Positions 1 through 12,400 of a DNA stretch of 64,000 nucleotides are shown in pieces (the stretch's first letter is position 1; each line of letters starts with the position of its first letter). A model generated the notes under the pieces. That model did no database searches. It saw only the letters and a list, made by a program, of their open reading frames with translations, and was not told the origin of the DNA. The stretch lies in the NCBI RefSeq assembly GCF_034702125.1, contig NC_085867.1, positions 38,958,096-39,022,095 of the forward strand, in the 5' to 3' direction. The translations under genes and the position numbers were made by a program. This DNA comes from Engraulis encrasicolus (lineage: Eukaryota > Chordata > Actinopteri > Clupeiformes > Engraulidae).

Positions 1-749
1 CACTAAGCCAGCGGGCAGTAATGAAATGTCAAAAGACAAACGGCTGCCTTTTTTTGTATCGCACATTTAATACTAAATTAAAAATTCCTTGGCTATTGCA
101 AATTCATTGCAAAAGAGTTGAGGCTGTGGCCAAACATAACAAATCAAAGTGTTCTCATTTTTTCTAGTAGTTGTTCTTTCCTCACATTTGGCATTTCCAC
201 AATTTTAGGCATTGAACAGAAATCTACATGTAGTCTATAGTATAGTGTGGCTTTTTTCCCCAGACATATTGTGTCATTGCAGACAGCTGAATCTGTGTTC
301 TGTAACCCATAAACAGTGTCATAGGCCTCACACACCAGTGTTTTATAGGCTAGGTGTTATTTACTTATTTTTTTGTTATTAATATAAATACAAACATCTA
401 TTGCACATAATAAATCACTAACTGTCCCGTATTTGGAAGGCAGATAATGTAGGTCAAATAAGCAAAACAAAACAAAACAAAACAGCTGTCGTTTTAAAGG
501 TCTGGCAAATGTGGTAGTACGTGGCAAGGCAAGGTAAGGCAAATGAGGTAGTACGCTATGAAGGAAAGTGACAGTTTTGCGGTTAGATGTGTTGTTCCAT
601 TGGGCCTTACCGAGGGTGCACTTTCTGGGCTTTGTCTGGTTAGAGACGTACTGTGCATTGATTTACATTCACCCAAAAGAGATCAACTGTGTGTGTGTAT
701 GCATGTGTGTGCGAGCGCGCGCAAGAGAGAGAGTGAGTGAGTGAGCGAG

Positions 750-751
<2 letters not shown>

Positions 752-821
<70 letters not shown>
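752..821. repeat. (GA)n microsatellite
   Basis: A nearly pure GA dinucleotide tract of about 70 bp. It is preceded by a GT/GC-rich alternating stretch. It explains the poly-Ser/Leu reading frames on the other strand, which are not genes. Confidence 0.95.
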
Positions 822-824
<3 letters not shown>

Positions 825-1005
825 CTTATCCTTTTGATGAAAGGCCAGGGAAACCTCCAATATTGATTGCATTGATTTAACCTTACCCCATTTGGAAAAC
901 CCCAAAGTTGGCACCCCGTTCTCACCGCTGAAGCGCTAAGGCCCCGTGAATATTAGAATGGTGATTTTGATCAGGTTGCAAGCAGGCAGGCGTTGCCATA
1001 TACTG

Positions 1006-1213
1006 CAGTGTTTCCCTATCTTTTTTTGTGTTGCGTACCCTCTAATCCTTTTGACCACAAGTACCCCCTCCCTCGTGTTCCATACAGTATCTCTTCCTCT
1101 ATCCAAATGAGATTATGCTACATGCATTTGTTATTATTACATGTTCCCATGTACCCCCTGCAGTGTGCTCACACTCTCCTCATGGTACGCGTACCACTGG
1201 TTGGGAATCACTG
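1006..1213. repeat. Degenerate DNA-transposon-like repeat
   Basis: The left end CAGTGTTTCCC and the right end GGGAATCACTG form imperfect inverted termini about 208 bp apart. The body, with its repeated 'gtaccccc' phrases, resembles a common teleost interspersed repeat. No clear target duplication is visible, so the class is uncertain. Confidence 0.4.
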
Positions 1214-1482
1214 CTGTAGAGAAAGGGGTTTCACAGAGGTGATCCAATCAGTCCTGTGGGCTTTGTGAGCTGATTGACAATACAGTTTTACACCCTTGAG
1301 AGCCTATCTTTTGTATTGCCATTGTTTCTGCTAGATGGGATAGATGATTATTTTTACTTTTTTGTGGTAATGTGCAAAGTAGGCGATGATTGCACTGAAT
1401 GTTTGTATTGCACAATAAAATCTTGATGATACTGTTACTCTCACTGACTTGAGGATAGTAGTTTTAATAATAGTTTTTCCTT

Positions 1483-1590
1483 TTAAAGGAACACGCCTGC
1501 CAATTTCAATATGCTGTTGTATTGCTCACACTACCCTTGACTTGTCAGTACCCGGTGACGCTGCATTTTTTGGCTCAGCCCTTAGGCTGT
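1483..1590. mobile_element. Partial piggyBac-type MITE end
   Basis: TTAA at 1483-1486 is followed by about 70 bp that closely match both arms of the complete MITE at 37369-37778. The shared phrases include 'caatttcaa', 'gctcacactaccct' and 'gacttgtcagtacc'. Only one end is recognisable; the other arm is missing or diverged. Confidence 0.6.
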
Positions 1591-4399
1591 AGACCTAACC
1601 CTTTTGATGATTCATTTTAATTAACATGAACATTTCTTATGGGGTGAGAATGTGCATGCAAAAACTAAGCATGGATTATGGCATGCTTAGCCTGGCATTT
1701 TGCATTTCACTTTACTGGCCTATATTCCAGACTAATTGTGACTAAATTTTGGGCATGCTTAATGTTGTTTATTATTAATTTAATATATGATACATTTAAT
1801 ATATGATAGCCTACATTTGATATATGATTATGTAGAATATTGATGGTTTTAGGGACACTGTGTACAGTACTTTGTTTGTGTGTGTTTGTCATGCTGACAG
1901 TATAGGAGAAGACACCACAAATCTATTCCAAACCAAAGACTACTGAGACACGTACCCCTTTCCTCAGTTAGCTGCTGGTGGAATGGCGCTCGCCTCTCCT
2001 GTTACATCACGGGCCTATCTGATAGTAAATATCGCCACCTATTGGACAACAAGGGCACTTCTCATGATTTACATAGTCCTTGACAAACAACACACAGAGG
2101 GTGAAAGAAGTTGTTTGGTTCTACATATTTTTTTGTTGAAATGAAACTGAACACTATAAATGATTTGATGGGAATGCTTTTACAAGCATGGACTACATTT
2201 GATAAAAAATACAGATATGTAGCATAAATGTATAATATTTAGGCCTAATATGTATTACAATGAAACGCTACCGGTTTTTATTTAATTCCAGTAAGCCTGG
2301 GTTGGAAGCGTTGAAAAACAAGCTGCCAACCTCGCCCTCTTGGAAATGTCAAGGGTTCAGCACCATGGACAGCAGAAATAAATCTGCGCTTGTTTTGTGT
2401 TCCGCGCCACATGAATTATGAATGTTGAGTGTCGCGCCACTGGTATTCATTGCATTCCATCAAAGATTTAGGTTGACTGCAATACTGAAAACGCAAGACA
2501 ACCCCTGGGGGATAGCAGATCTAACTGGCCCATCTTCGGGTTGCGCCATTTGAAAGGCGGGGTAGTGTCAAAAACCTTTCTCCGGTTAGTTCTTCAGCAA
2601 TGCCACGGAGGTTGGCTTAATCTGTCAAGCAAGCCGATAGCCTTCTTGACAAGGACACTGTAGAAAAGAAAATAAGCAACATCTTTCAGCCGATACCAGT
2701 CATTTGAAGCATAGCATTATGAATTGAAAAGCGTAGTGATTGTGTCTCCACCCAGATAAGAGGCCGTGGCGGTAAACAAAAAGCTACATCAAAGTATGTG
2801 CTTATTTACACCCAGCGGTGGACAGTTTCCTCTTACATAATAGTTTTGTACTCAATTGAGTACTTAACCCGATTTCTATCGATCTCGAGCGGTCTCAGTT
2901 GTGCATACTTAATTCAAAGAGGTAATCAAATCAAATTGTTAAGCTCGCTGCGATGCTCCGCTCTGCTCTCTCTCTCGCAGTCGCACACACAACACATGCG
3001 TGCACGTACACACGTAGGCCCCTACACACGCAAACCAGACACAACTACACAACAACACACATCAGAAATACATTAACAGGATGCATTGTAGGCGAAGCGC
3101 CATGGGACAGAGAAGATTGAAAGGTTTGGGTTGACAGCAGTGACATGCTGGTCGGCTGATCGGAAAAAGACCTGCTGATTCGCATACACTCAGCCATTCT
3201 TATCCTTTTAATTATACATGGAAAAAGTTTTTGCCTGGAAATTCTCCAATAACTCCTGGCAGCTAATATCAGTGTGTGAGCAATCCATTTGAGGTAGGCT
3301 ACCGAGACGCCACCGGCTAAACAAAACCCATCTGGGTGAAAATGCAAAGCAGGTTTACCTGAATTAATGCGAATGAAAACAGCGTGGGAAAAAGGCTCCG
3401 GGTACTCGATTGACGCAGGCATACAAAATTACAATGGTTCTAATTGAGATGGGTGTCAACCGTATGGACAAATAAACTAGTAGTCTTCATTTCTTATTCT
3501 TGTATTTTACGCCTACATTGTAGCCCTTCTAACGTGAATTATTGAATGTTTGCAAAAATATATAGATATTGCCAAAAGAGGTGCACTTGGCCTATAACTC
3601 AATGCATTTGATGGAAGAGAAACAGAATAATAGTGTGTAGGCTATAGACAACTCGAGCAAAAGATGCTATGAATACTCCAGGTAGATTAGCTTTCATTTG
3701 ACAGAGGACGTTTTGTTCCCGTTTAAAAGTGGACACGTTACCCAGTCAGTCCAAGAATAAATACATTTTATACCTTCACCGTGGTGGGGAAGGGGACTGT
3801 GTCATTCGGTGTCATTCAGGTCATTCTCCCAGGTGGTGCCCCTCACAGAGACAATACGGACAGATTTGTGTTACTGCAGCTATTTACCACATTGTTTTTC
3901 AGATGCTGACCACAAGTGCTGTGTAAACTGCCTTTGAGAACTATTTGTTGCAGGCTTCCATCAGTCAGTTATGTTGATGGCATGTGCTTACAGCGCTGGC
4001 ATGACCTGCATGTTGGCATGTGTCAGTGAAAAGATCTGAGCGTTTTACAGGTCAGTTTATTGTTTGAGAAATGCTCTGTCATTGTAAGTTACACATGGTA
4101 TTCATTTTGAGATCTGAGGAAATGTTGGAATGTCTACCGGTAATTAAGACAAAAGTAGACTACTTAAATCCCCCAGGTACCAGCACATTTCCTTGAGTAG
4201 GATAGGTCTGCTGCAGGTTACAATTACCCTTATGGCATACTAGACAATATTAATTATTATTACAAAAGTATTTACAGTACTTTATCCATAGGTCAGGAAG
4301 TATAAGCGGGTCTACTAAAAAACACATGTGCTACATAAGCAGTCCATCAAAATGGCACTGCCCTCTGACTGGGTGGGCCTGGTTGGTCAGTGTTTGGGT

Positions 4400-4775
4400 T
4401 AGGGCTGGGACGATTAATCGGCTAATCGTGACTAATCGACTATAAAAATGTGTCGACAAGAATTTTCATAGTCGACTAATCGTTTCATTTAATTCAATGC
4501 TTTTTTTACTTGCTTTACTAATGCTTCATTACTTTATTGAAACCAAAAATTGCCAATTGGACATTGTATCTCGGAGTAAATAAGCTATTATCATGATTTA
4601 AAGCTCATTGTGAGCTCAGGGTCCTAATTTTAACGGTTTCTTTCTTTTTTTCCCAATTTCCTTGAAGATTAAAGTGCTAGAGTACTTGAAAAATTAATCG
4701 TTTGACTAATCGAATATTCGAGAAAAATAGTTGATAGATTAACCAGGAGAAAAAGAATCGTTTAGGACAGCCCTA
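4400..4775. mobile_element. hAT-type MITE 1 (TAATCG family)
   Basis: A 376-bp non-autonomous element with termini TAGGGCTG and CAGCCCTA. It is flanked by 8-bp duplications gtttgggt (4392-4399) and gtctgggt (4776-4783), which differ at one base. Near both ends it carries repeated ACTAATCG/ATTAATCG words. An 8-bp duplication and short inverted ends are typical of hAT elements. There is no coding capacity. Confidence 0.85.
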
Positions 4776-5429
4776 GTCTGGGTATTGGCCCAATACTGCC
4801 CATACCACCCATGTCTTCTGTATGTTAATTATCCACATCTGCAACACATCTTTTCCTTGGGAGAATCCCCACCGTCTTATTCACATCAATACTTCGCTAG
4901 AGTGACAGCAAAAAAAGTCTATTGCTTTATATAATTCAGGTGAACATTAACCTCCGTGGAAAATACCCAGTGGGCCGGTTAGGTTTAGGCATCGTGTGTC
5001 ACTGGCACATATGATTTACTTAGTGCTTACATAGCTTGTAATGTGGCTATCGGACATCCATCAACACAAACAGTGCATGCCAATGGATCCCAGGCTTGGG
5101 TTACGCTTTTTGATATCAAGTGATACTTTAGTCGATATCTTGTGATCAGACATTTCAGCGTTTGATTCTTGTGGTTTTTTACATCATAGCTCCTTCTGAA
5201 CATGACGATATTGTGATATTTTTCCACTCCGTAAGCAGAGACAGAGGGCCACGCTGCTGATCCATCTCTTGACTGGTTGGTCATTACTTTTTGTCAGCCA
5301 GTGGAAACATGCTGGAAGTTCTGAGCCCTAGACAGGAATACCATGTTGGGGTCATCATACTATAAATAATGGTCTCCAATGGGGCCCTGCAATGCTTGGG
5401 CCCTCAAATACGGAATTATCCTCACTAGC

Positions 5430-5605
5430 CAGGGGTCCGTATCTCGAAAGAGTCTTTGCTAACAACGGTAGCAACGTCCTTCGTAAGAGCGACTCAACTC
5501 TCTCTCGACAGCGACGCTCACCACTAAATCCAAGGGAATGGTAAGACAGTCTTAAGATGGTCTTAAGACGGTTAGCAACGACAAGAATCGAGAAACAGAC
5601 CCCTG
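5430..5605. mobile_element. Palindromic MITE
   Basis: A 176-bp element with inverted termini CAGGGGTC and GACCCCTG. Longer imperfect complementarity extends inward, with 'tctcga' and 'gctaac' on the left mirrored by 'gttagc' and 'tcgaga' on the right. The 8-bp flanks do not match, so the family is unassigned. Confidence 0.6.
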
Positions 5606-5932
5606 ATTCCAGACTGTGGGCCCCTGTTTACATGTGGTTTCTGATAGTAACGTATCCCCATATTTTTTTTCCTATATCTGACCACTTGTGAATCTATAAA
5701 AGTGGATCCTGTTGACATCAACACCAGTAATTGTTTTGTACGTGTTCCGCCATGTATCAGGTATATCACTTAGTTAATGGCTAAAATGTTTCTAGATGAT
5801 TTGTGGTTTCTGACAGTAACTTATCTCCTCTCTTGTCTCTCCTCTCGCTTGTGTGTGTGTGTGTTGTCTCTCCTTGTGTTCCTGCTGACTGTCCCCCATG
5901 TCCCGCCATCCTCCGTCCCGACTCCAACCCAG

Positions 5933-6219
5933 CATGCAAAAGAAAAGAGCAAGAGCCAAGCAAGGACAGGAGCAATACACCAAAGAAATCCCGCCTGGTT
6001 TTTACTGACCTCCAGCGGCGCACGCTGATGGCCATCTTCAAGGAGAACAAGAGGCCCTCCAAGGAGATGCAGCTGACCATCTCGCAGCAGCTGGGGCTGG
6101 AGCTCAGCACCGTCAGCAACTTCTTCATGAACGCCCGCCGCCGCAGCCTGGACAAATGGATGGATGAGGGCAGCCCCGGGGGCCACTCCTCCGCCTCCAG
6201 CACTTGTACCAAAGCGTGA
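5933..6219 (+). CDS. onecut2: ONECUT homeodomain terminal coding exon (partial gene)
   Basis: This is the last coding exon of a ONECUT (HNF6-family) transcription factor, a nuclear protein that binds DNA through one CUT domain and a divergent homeodomain. The exon starts after the acceptor AG at 5931-5932 in phase 1 (split Ala codon, then CKRKEQEPSKD). It encodes KKSRLVFTDLQRRTL, KRPSKEMQ and the third helix VSNFFMNARRR. Phe48 and Met50 of the homeodomain are the ONECUT hallmark. It ends with the family C-terminus STCTKA and TGA at 6217-6219. The CUT-domain exon is outside the window. Assignment to onecut2 rather than onecut1 or 3 rests on the convergent fech and adjacent nars1, as at human 18q21, and on the miR-9-rich 3'UTR. 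The stretch SLDKWMDEG also resembles ONECUT1, so the paralogue call is less certain than the family call. Confidence 0.93.
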
Positions 6220-7766
6220 TGGGACGGGGATGGGGGGTGGGAATGGGGTGGTGGTGGGAGGAGGGAGGGGTTGGTTGGTTGGTTGGTTGATGAGGAGGAG
6301 AGGTGGTGATGGTGGTGGAAGGACGATGGAGGGAGGGAGGGATGGATGGAGGGATGAAGAGAAGGGTGCGATGGAGGAGTTGCTGAGCTGTGCTGAGGGT
6401 GGAGGAGGGAGGTGGGTGGGGGTGGGTAAGAGGGTGGGTGCGCTGGGGCTGATGGTCAGTAATGCCAGGGATGGGTGGACCACTCAAAAACCAACCTTTT
6501 TTTCTAAAAAAAAATCCTTTTGGGAGAAAGGAGAGTAGAAAAAAATGGGGGGAAGGGACTGTTCACTGGCACGCAAGTAGAGATAAGCAAAGCCGATTTT
6601 TAAAATCCTCATGATAAAAGCACATCATCACACATCATGATCATCATCCATACATTTACCCACATCCAGCTCGAATAGCCCCACGACAATGACCCAAACT
6701 GCTGTTATGGGAGAGATATTCCCATTCCATACAAAGTCTATGCCATGCAAAGAGTTGCATCAGAAGAATATTTAAGTGCATTAGAAAAATACATACGATT
6801 TGAATATCTCAAGCATTTCTCAGCCTGATCCTGTTTACCCAAAGGGGCTGGTTGTCATCCATAATTTCTTTTCTTTTTTGTTTTTGTTTTGGGTCAAATG
6901 GCCACAAACAAAGCAGCTTCGCATGAAACTCTTTCCTGACCATTTAAAGTGAGGTGCGTCATCAATCTCTGACAAACCTCACAATTGTTGTTGTTTTTTT
7001 TTTGGTCTGTTGAGATTATCCTGCATTTCCTTAGTTGATTATCTAAGGTACAATAATCTAAACAACTACAGATTACACACAATACATGGGAAAGATAGGA
7101 ACTACCAGGACCAGATTCTAATTGATGTGAAATATGTCAACATATTAGGTACATATTTGTGCAACATATTAGGTACACTGCTCTTATTCCAAGTATTGGA
7201 ATACTTGCAGTATGTCTGTAATGTTTATTACTGCAGAAAAGGATAACAACATGGCTGACAGGAAGTGACAAATAACTTTTCATTGGTCTAGGTAGTTCCT
7301 ATATTCCCAATGCCAGAGACTGGCAAGTTTGCAAGCACAAATTTGCCCCATTTAAAGTAAAACACAAACAACTATGGCAGAGCGCATATACAGTATATCT
7401 ATATGTATACCTCATGACACGACAACAGACACACAGACAGACATACTAACTAACGCACAGGACACAGGAACAGTGTACAACCACAACGCACCGTAGCTTA
7501 CAAACTGTCCTCCCCCCCACCCCCAGCAGGCTTTAAGTGGATGGATGGCTTAGTTATACTATACACATGAGCACAATCTTAAAGCACATTTTCATTTGCA
7601 ATAGAACTGGGGCTGCTCCACGCAGATCGTTCTTCACTCCTTAGATAAACTCAGGACGCCAATTTTAAAAAAGGAAGCAGTTGAAGAACAAACATCACAG
7701 CACACCCCCTCCCCCCACCCTTTCCTCACACGTGCAAGGACACACATACACGCCAAACATTATATA

Positions 7767-9408
7767 ACCAAAGAGACAAGACAACAACCAAACCAAAAAA
7801 ACTGTGAGTATTCTCACACACATACACAGACATACACACACACACAAGTGCAACCACACAGATTAGACAAACCTCACAAGTAACACATAAGATAAGCATA
7901 AGTAATACGCCATCTCTCATGTTTCACGGTCACATTTTTCTTTTGACATGACACACGCCTCATTAACAAAATATAAACCAAAGCGAGGGCCTGCAGGGAC
8001 TGAACTGGTATGGCGAATCAGGGCCTTTATCACTGAAACAGAGGACAATCTCAAAGACGATGCCTGCCAGATTCATCTCCCGTAGGCTCACAGGATACTA
8101 GGGGGGGGCACCAGGGTAGCCCCAGCCAACCCCCCCACCTTCCCCTCCTGTCAACTGAGGTAGACCTTCCTGGAGCCTATATGAAACTTAAAACAGGGCT
8201 GCCTTGGGTGGAGAGGAGGGTTGGGGGCGCTGGGGCATCCAGTTTGCTAGTCCCCCCCCAAACAAGCAAAACCCTCACCATACTTTAGTAGCATTTTGTT
8301 GTTTTTGTTTGTTTTTTTAAAAGATTTTTTGAAAGAGTTCACACTACAGACCAAACGAAAATCTTCTACAAATCAAAGTGTAAATATAGGAACTCTTCCT
8401 GCCTGTCGATTCTGTCGGTTTTTAATGGAACACCCATTTGCTTCCATTGAGTTCCATCGTCACCCCTTCCATCATGACCAAAGACACATGCACCAACACA
8501 TTCACTCACTTCACTCACTCATTCACTCACCCAAACAACCAAAGAAACACAAAGAGTTAACACCTGCGAGCCAGTAAGCAGTGCCTTCCCCCCCCCCTAA
8601 GTAACACAGGTTTTCATGATCTTAAGAAGCAAGCCAAAGGCTGGGACGGATGATTGAAATGGACACTTGAGACTTTTTCTATTTATTGACAAATCGAAAC
8701 CAAAGAAACTTTTTCTGCACCTAACTGTTCTACAACTTAAAAAAAGAAACTGTTATAAAGAGGAAGAAAAAAACTTATAACAGTGAGGATACCAAGGAAG
8801 AAAAGGAGGAAGAAAGGAAGGAAGAAAGGAAGGAAGCGGAGGCGGCAAAAAAGTCGTCCGGGAAGAGAGCGGAGAGGTAGCTTCGTTCCCTTCCCGACAC
8901 GACTTAAAAAAGGGACTTTTTTTCCTGGGGGACAAAACCAAAAACGGGGGAAGCAGATTTGGGACTAAAAAGGGTTAAACACGTGTGGAAGTAGCGAGTC
9001 CTTGTGCGGCCGCTGCCTCCTCTAAGGCAGAAATAATGTGTCTCTCAAAAGTTGAAGATTGTCTTTAACGTGTGCCTATGCAGTTTTTTCACGAAAAAAA
9101 TAATGGAAAAGAACAACGAAAACCTCATCAGCTACAATACCAAAGATCCACAACTTATTCCTTACAGCAGTTTCTCCCCCTTACCCCACCTTTTCCCCTG
9201 TCTCACTCCTGATCCTTGGCAGCCCCTTGTGATGGGAGCCTGGAATACATTCAGAATGGTGTGCTGTGCACGCACACAGACACATGCACACACATATGCA
9301 TACCGCCGCTGGGGTGAGTGTGTGTGTGCGCTGTGCATGTGACGCGATGTGTGTGATTATTTGTGGAGTGTGCAGGCTTACAGACACGGTGTCCTGGGAT
9401 TCAGTTCA

Positions 9409-9442
<34 letters not shown>

Positions 9443-12400
9443 ACACACACACGCGTTACACAGACTACCTCTGTTCTTTTTCTCCCCCCCCCCCCCAACA
9501 CACACACACCTCTGCAAATCAAGGCCTGACAAACATGTCGGTTCAGCTTTTCCTGCTTCCCAGGGCCACAGAGTGTGTGCTTCAGCAAAAACCATGTACC
9601 GGTACCAAAGATAACTGAGGCGCACTCCTGTGTCACTGGGGGAAGAGGGAACCCCCCCCCCCCCATACTCTTCACTTGCATCATCATCCCCATACTTCAG
9701 CTATGCCCCAAAGAGGTAGACCTGCATCTGTTTTATGTAAGTGTCTATTTAAACGTATAGCTAAAGATTATACACACATACGCACATACCATACCATAAC
9801 AAGGTTCACTGCTACAGTCTGCACAGTTCTGCACCATAACTACATCTTTTCAGGGTTCTTGTTGTTCATTGGCAATGAGAGAGGGCTTAAGTACACTGAA
9901 TGTTTAAGCTACAGTGACAAAGGGATGTCGCTGACACAAATACTTTAAACCAAAGAATACTGTACTTTTGCTGTCCGTAAAGCCACTACTGTACGTTAGG
10001 AGGAGCTCTGTGGAGTTCAGAGAGACCAAAAAGGATATTTTGTTTATCCCCTCTGCTCTGTCTGTACATTTCTCTCATCCTGTGTAGAGAATTGAATCCC
10101 AGCAATACCATGTCTGTGTTTGGGGGCCACTCCATCTGCCATCACAAGGGTCAGGAGTTTTCAAAGAGACACATCCATGACGACGTGTTCAATTTCTCTA
10201 AAGAACTACAAATACAACACCTACCCCCCTTTCCCCAATCTGCCTACAGTTACAGTACCAAACAAACCAAATAGAGAAAAAGGGCCAAAAAACCCGACAC
10301 CAAGTTCTTCAGTTGTGAAGGAAAAGAAAAACTGCTCAACTTATCGGTCGAATAGCTTTATCCTATACTAATAGTTTTCACTCTTGATAGCTTTTAGTCC
10401 AAAGATCCTCCATCGCGCTCTCTGTCTAAGCCTCCAGATTTCTCAGTTGGAGCTCTGGGTGGTGACTGAGCATGGAGTCCCCTTCCTTCATATACTCACT
10501 ACAGTCTTGTCTTGAGAAACATGTTCCCAAACATGGCTATGAAATCAAACCCCCCCCAAAACCAAAAATAAGAGGTTTTCATTGCTTGTCTTAGTACTTA
10601 AACTTTTATTTTTTACCATTGCCTATGTATAATTGTCTTTTCCTAGTTCTTAAATGATATAATTTTATTTATGTAATTTATATTTGCTATGATTGAACAT
10701 TAATTTAAATGACCAAAAACTCCCTGGAAACCCCCTTTATCCTGATTAGTTTACATTTTTTTTCCTTCTTTTAAGTGTTTGACACTGTCAGACTTATTTA
10801 TTTATGATGAAATGTGCTAGTTACACGAGCATTGCTTTTTTTAACGTAATTATTTAATATTATTTAATTAGATGTAATTGTGTGAATGATATTTATGGGT
10901 ATTTAAGGAATGTTAGCGCATCAAAGATGCAGTGCTTATGTTTGCTCCTGTTAATTTATTATTAGTTAGCTTTACTTTAAAAAGCATCAGATCAACTATT
11001 TAATTTCCTTTAGACTTAATTAACGAGTTGAACGTTCAAAAATGTTTAGACGTGCCAGTAGAAAGCTGTAATTTTACATGTCACCAAAGTACTAAGAATT
11101 TAGTTTGATCTTCCTTCAAGTCTTTTCTGTTCATTTGCTTCCGAATGAAAACAATCTGTTGTTGAAATTCACTGAGCAAGCATCTGCATTTGTACTCTTG
11201 AGGTAATTTAGCTGTGATACTGAGAGACCTTTTTTTGCATACCGTTTGTTGGCCATTTTTGATGGACAAGTAATGAATTTCAGAACTGATGTTTTGGTAA
11301 TAGTGGATCTGACTGACAGGGCCACGAGTTGGACTGAGATAGGTGCAAAAAACCCACACCAAAGATAACTGCGATTGCTGAGAGGACGGTCATCGCTTCA
11401 CTCGTACAGAAGGAAAACAGAGGAATCCCTTAAAAATAGCTGCTTCCAAGACTGACTTGTGTGTGTAAAAAAAAACCTTTCTACTTCTATAGTGAGAACC
11501 AAAGAGGCTACCTCACTGACTTTTCCATTTGTAATTTTAATCGTGTTGATGAAACCAAAGATACCAAAGATTTTTTTTTCTCTAGTACGGTCTGCGCTTG
11601 ACCCATGCTTTCATGTATGATTATGTCACCCCTCTTTCTCTCTCTCTCGTTCTTTGTCTTCTGTTCTATTTCTAGTTCTGTGACACATCCTCTCTCTTCC
11701 CACAAAGATATAACAAGTGGCCAGGGAAGTGACGGGGTGTGTTGTGTGTTGTGTGTGTGCCATGTCTTCCAGAATGTTCTTCACCACTACCACTACACAT
11801 GATGGAAGCTTCATAGGCTAACATCAAACCCCTTGACCCATAGAAACACACTCACATTAGCACTCTTGTAGAAGATTAAGTGGCCCTCGACTCTACACTC
11901 TTCTCCTGTTTTGAACCAGTTATTTTGTATTTTTCACCATTTTAGTTCTCTAGGGGTGAATGGCACATTTATAATCAGTTGCCAAACACTACTGTGCTTA
12001 TGATTTTTAGTGCATTGTCAAGAGTTGCTTTATGTTGAATCAAACTGTACAAAAAGGAGCAAGTGTGGGTTTAAGTGAAACACTAACGCAGTTGATAAAT
12101 ACTGATACCAAAACGCAACTTCTGCATGAGTGCAAATGTCAGAACCACAAACCAAAGAACACCCCCCCCCCAACTCGTCCTCTTTTACTCAAACCAAAGT
12201 CTGTGGTGAGAAGATTGCAGTTCTGGAGGACATGTGCTCTTTTGTCCGTAATGACTCTAGAACCGTTAACGGCTCCTATGATTCCACAATAACACGCCCA
12301 ATCCTTATATAGTAATCATTCCCTCCTGTTGAAAAAGTAATATGTTGACTGAGGACTTTGACTAGCTGCTGAAATGGTAGTGGTGTCATGTGTAGCAACG

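Larger units (their letters stand above)
1..5932 (+). other. onecut2: onecut gene intron 1 (3' part)
   Basis: This is non-coding sequence upstream of the homeodomain exon. ONECUT genes have a large first exon carrying the CUT domain, then a long intron, then a homeodomain exon, so the first exon should lie left of the window. I see no ORF here with protein-like composition or family motifs. The stretch holds a (GA)n tract, a degenerate DNA-transposon-like repeat near 1.0-1.2 kb, part of a piggyBac-type MITE near 1.5 kb, a hAT-type MITE at 4400-4775 and a palindromic element at 5430-5605. It ends in a pyrimidine-rich tract and the acceptor AG at 5931-5932. Confidence 0.75.

Noticed and set aside
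5821..6538. Long minus- and plus-strand frames across the onecut exon
   Set aside because: They are out-of-frame readings of the homeodomain exon and the GC-rich start of the 3'UTR. Only the homeodomain frame matches a known protein.
9181..9693. Several overlapping 70-95-codon frames in the onecut 3'UTR
   Set aside because: They are driven by CT and CA simple repeats and poly-C/G runs, overlap on both strands and contain nothing protein-like.
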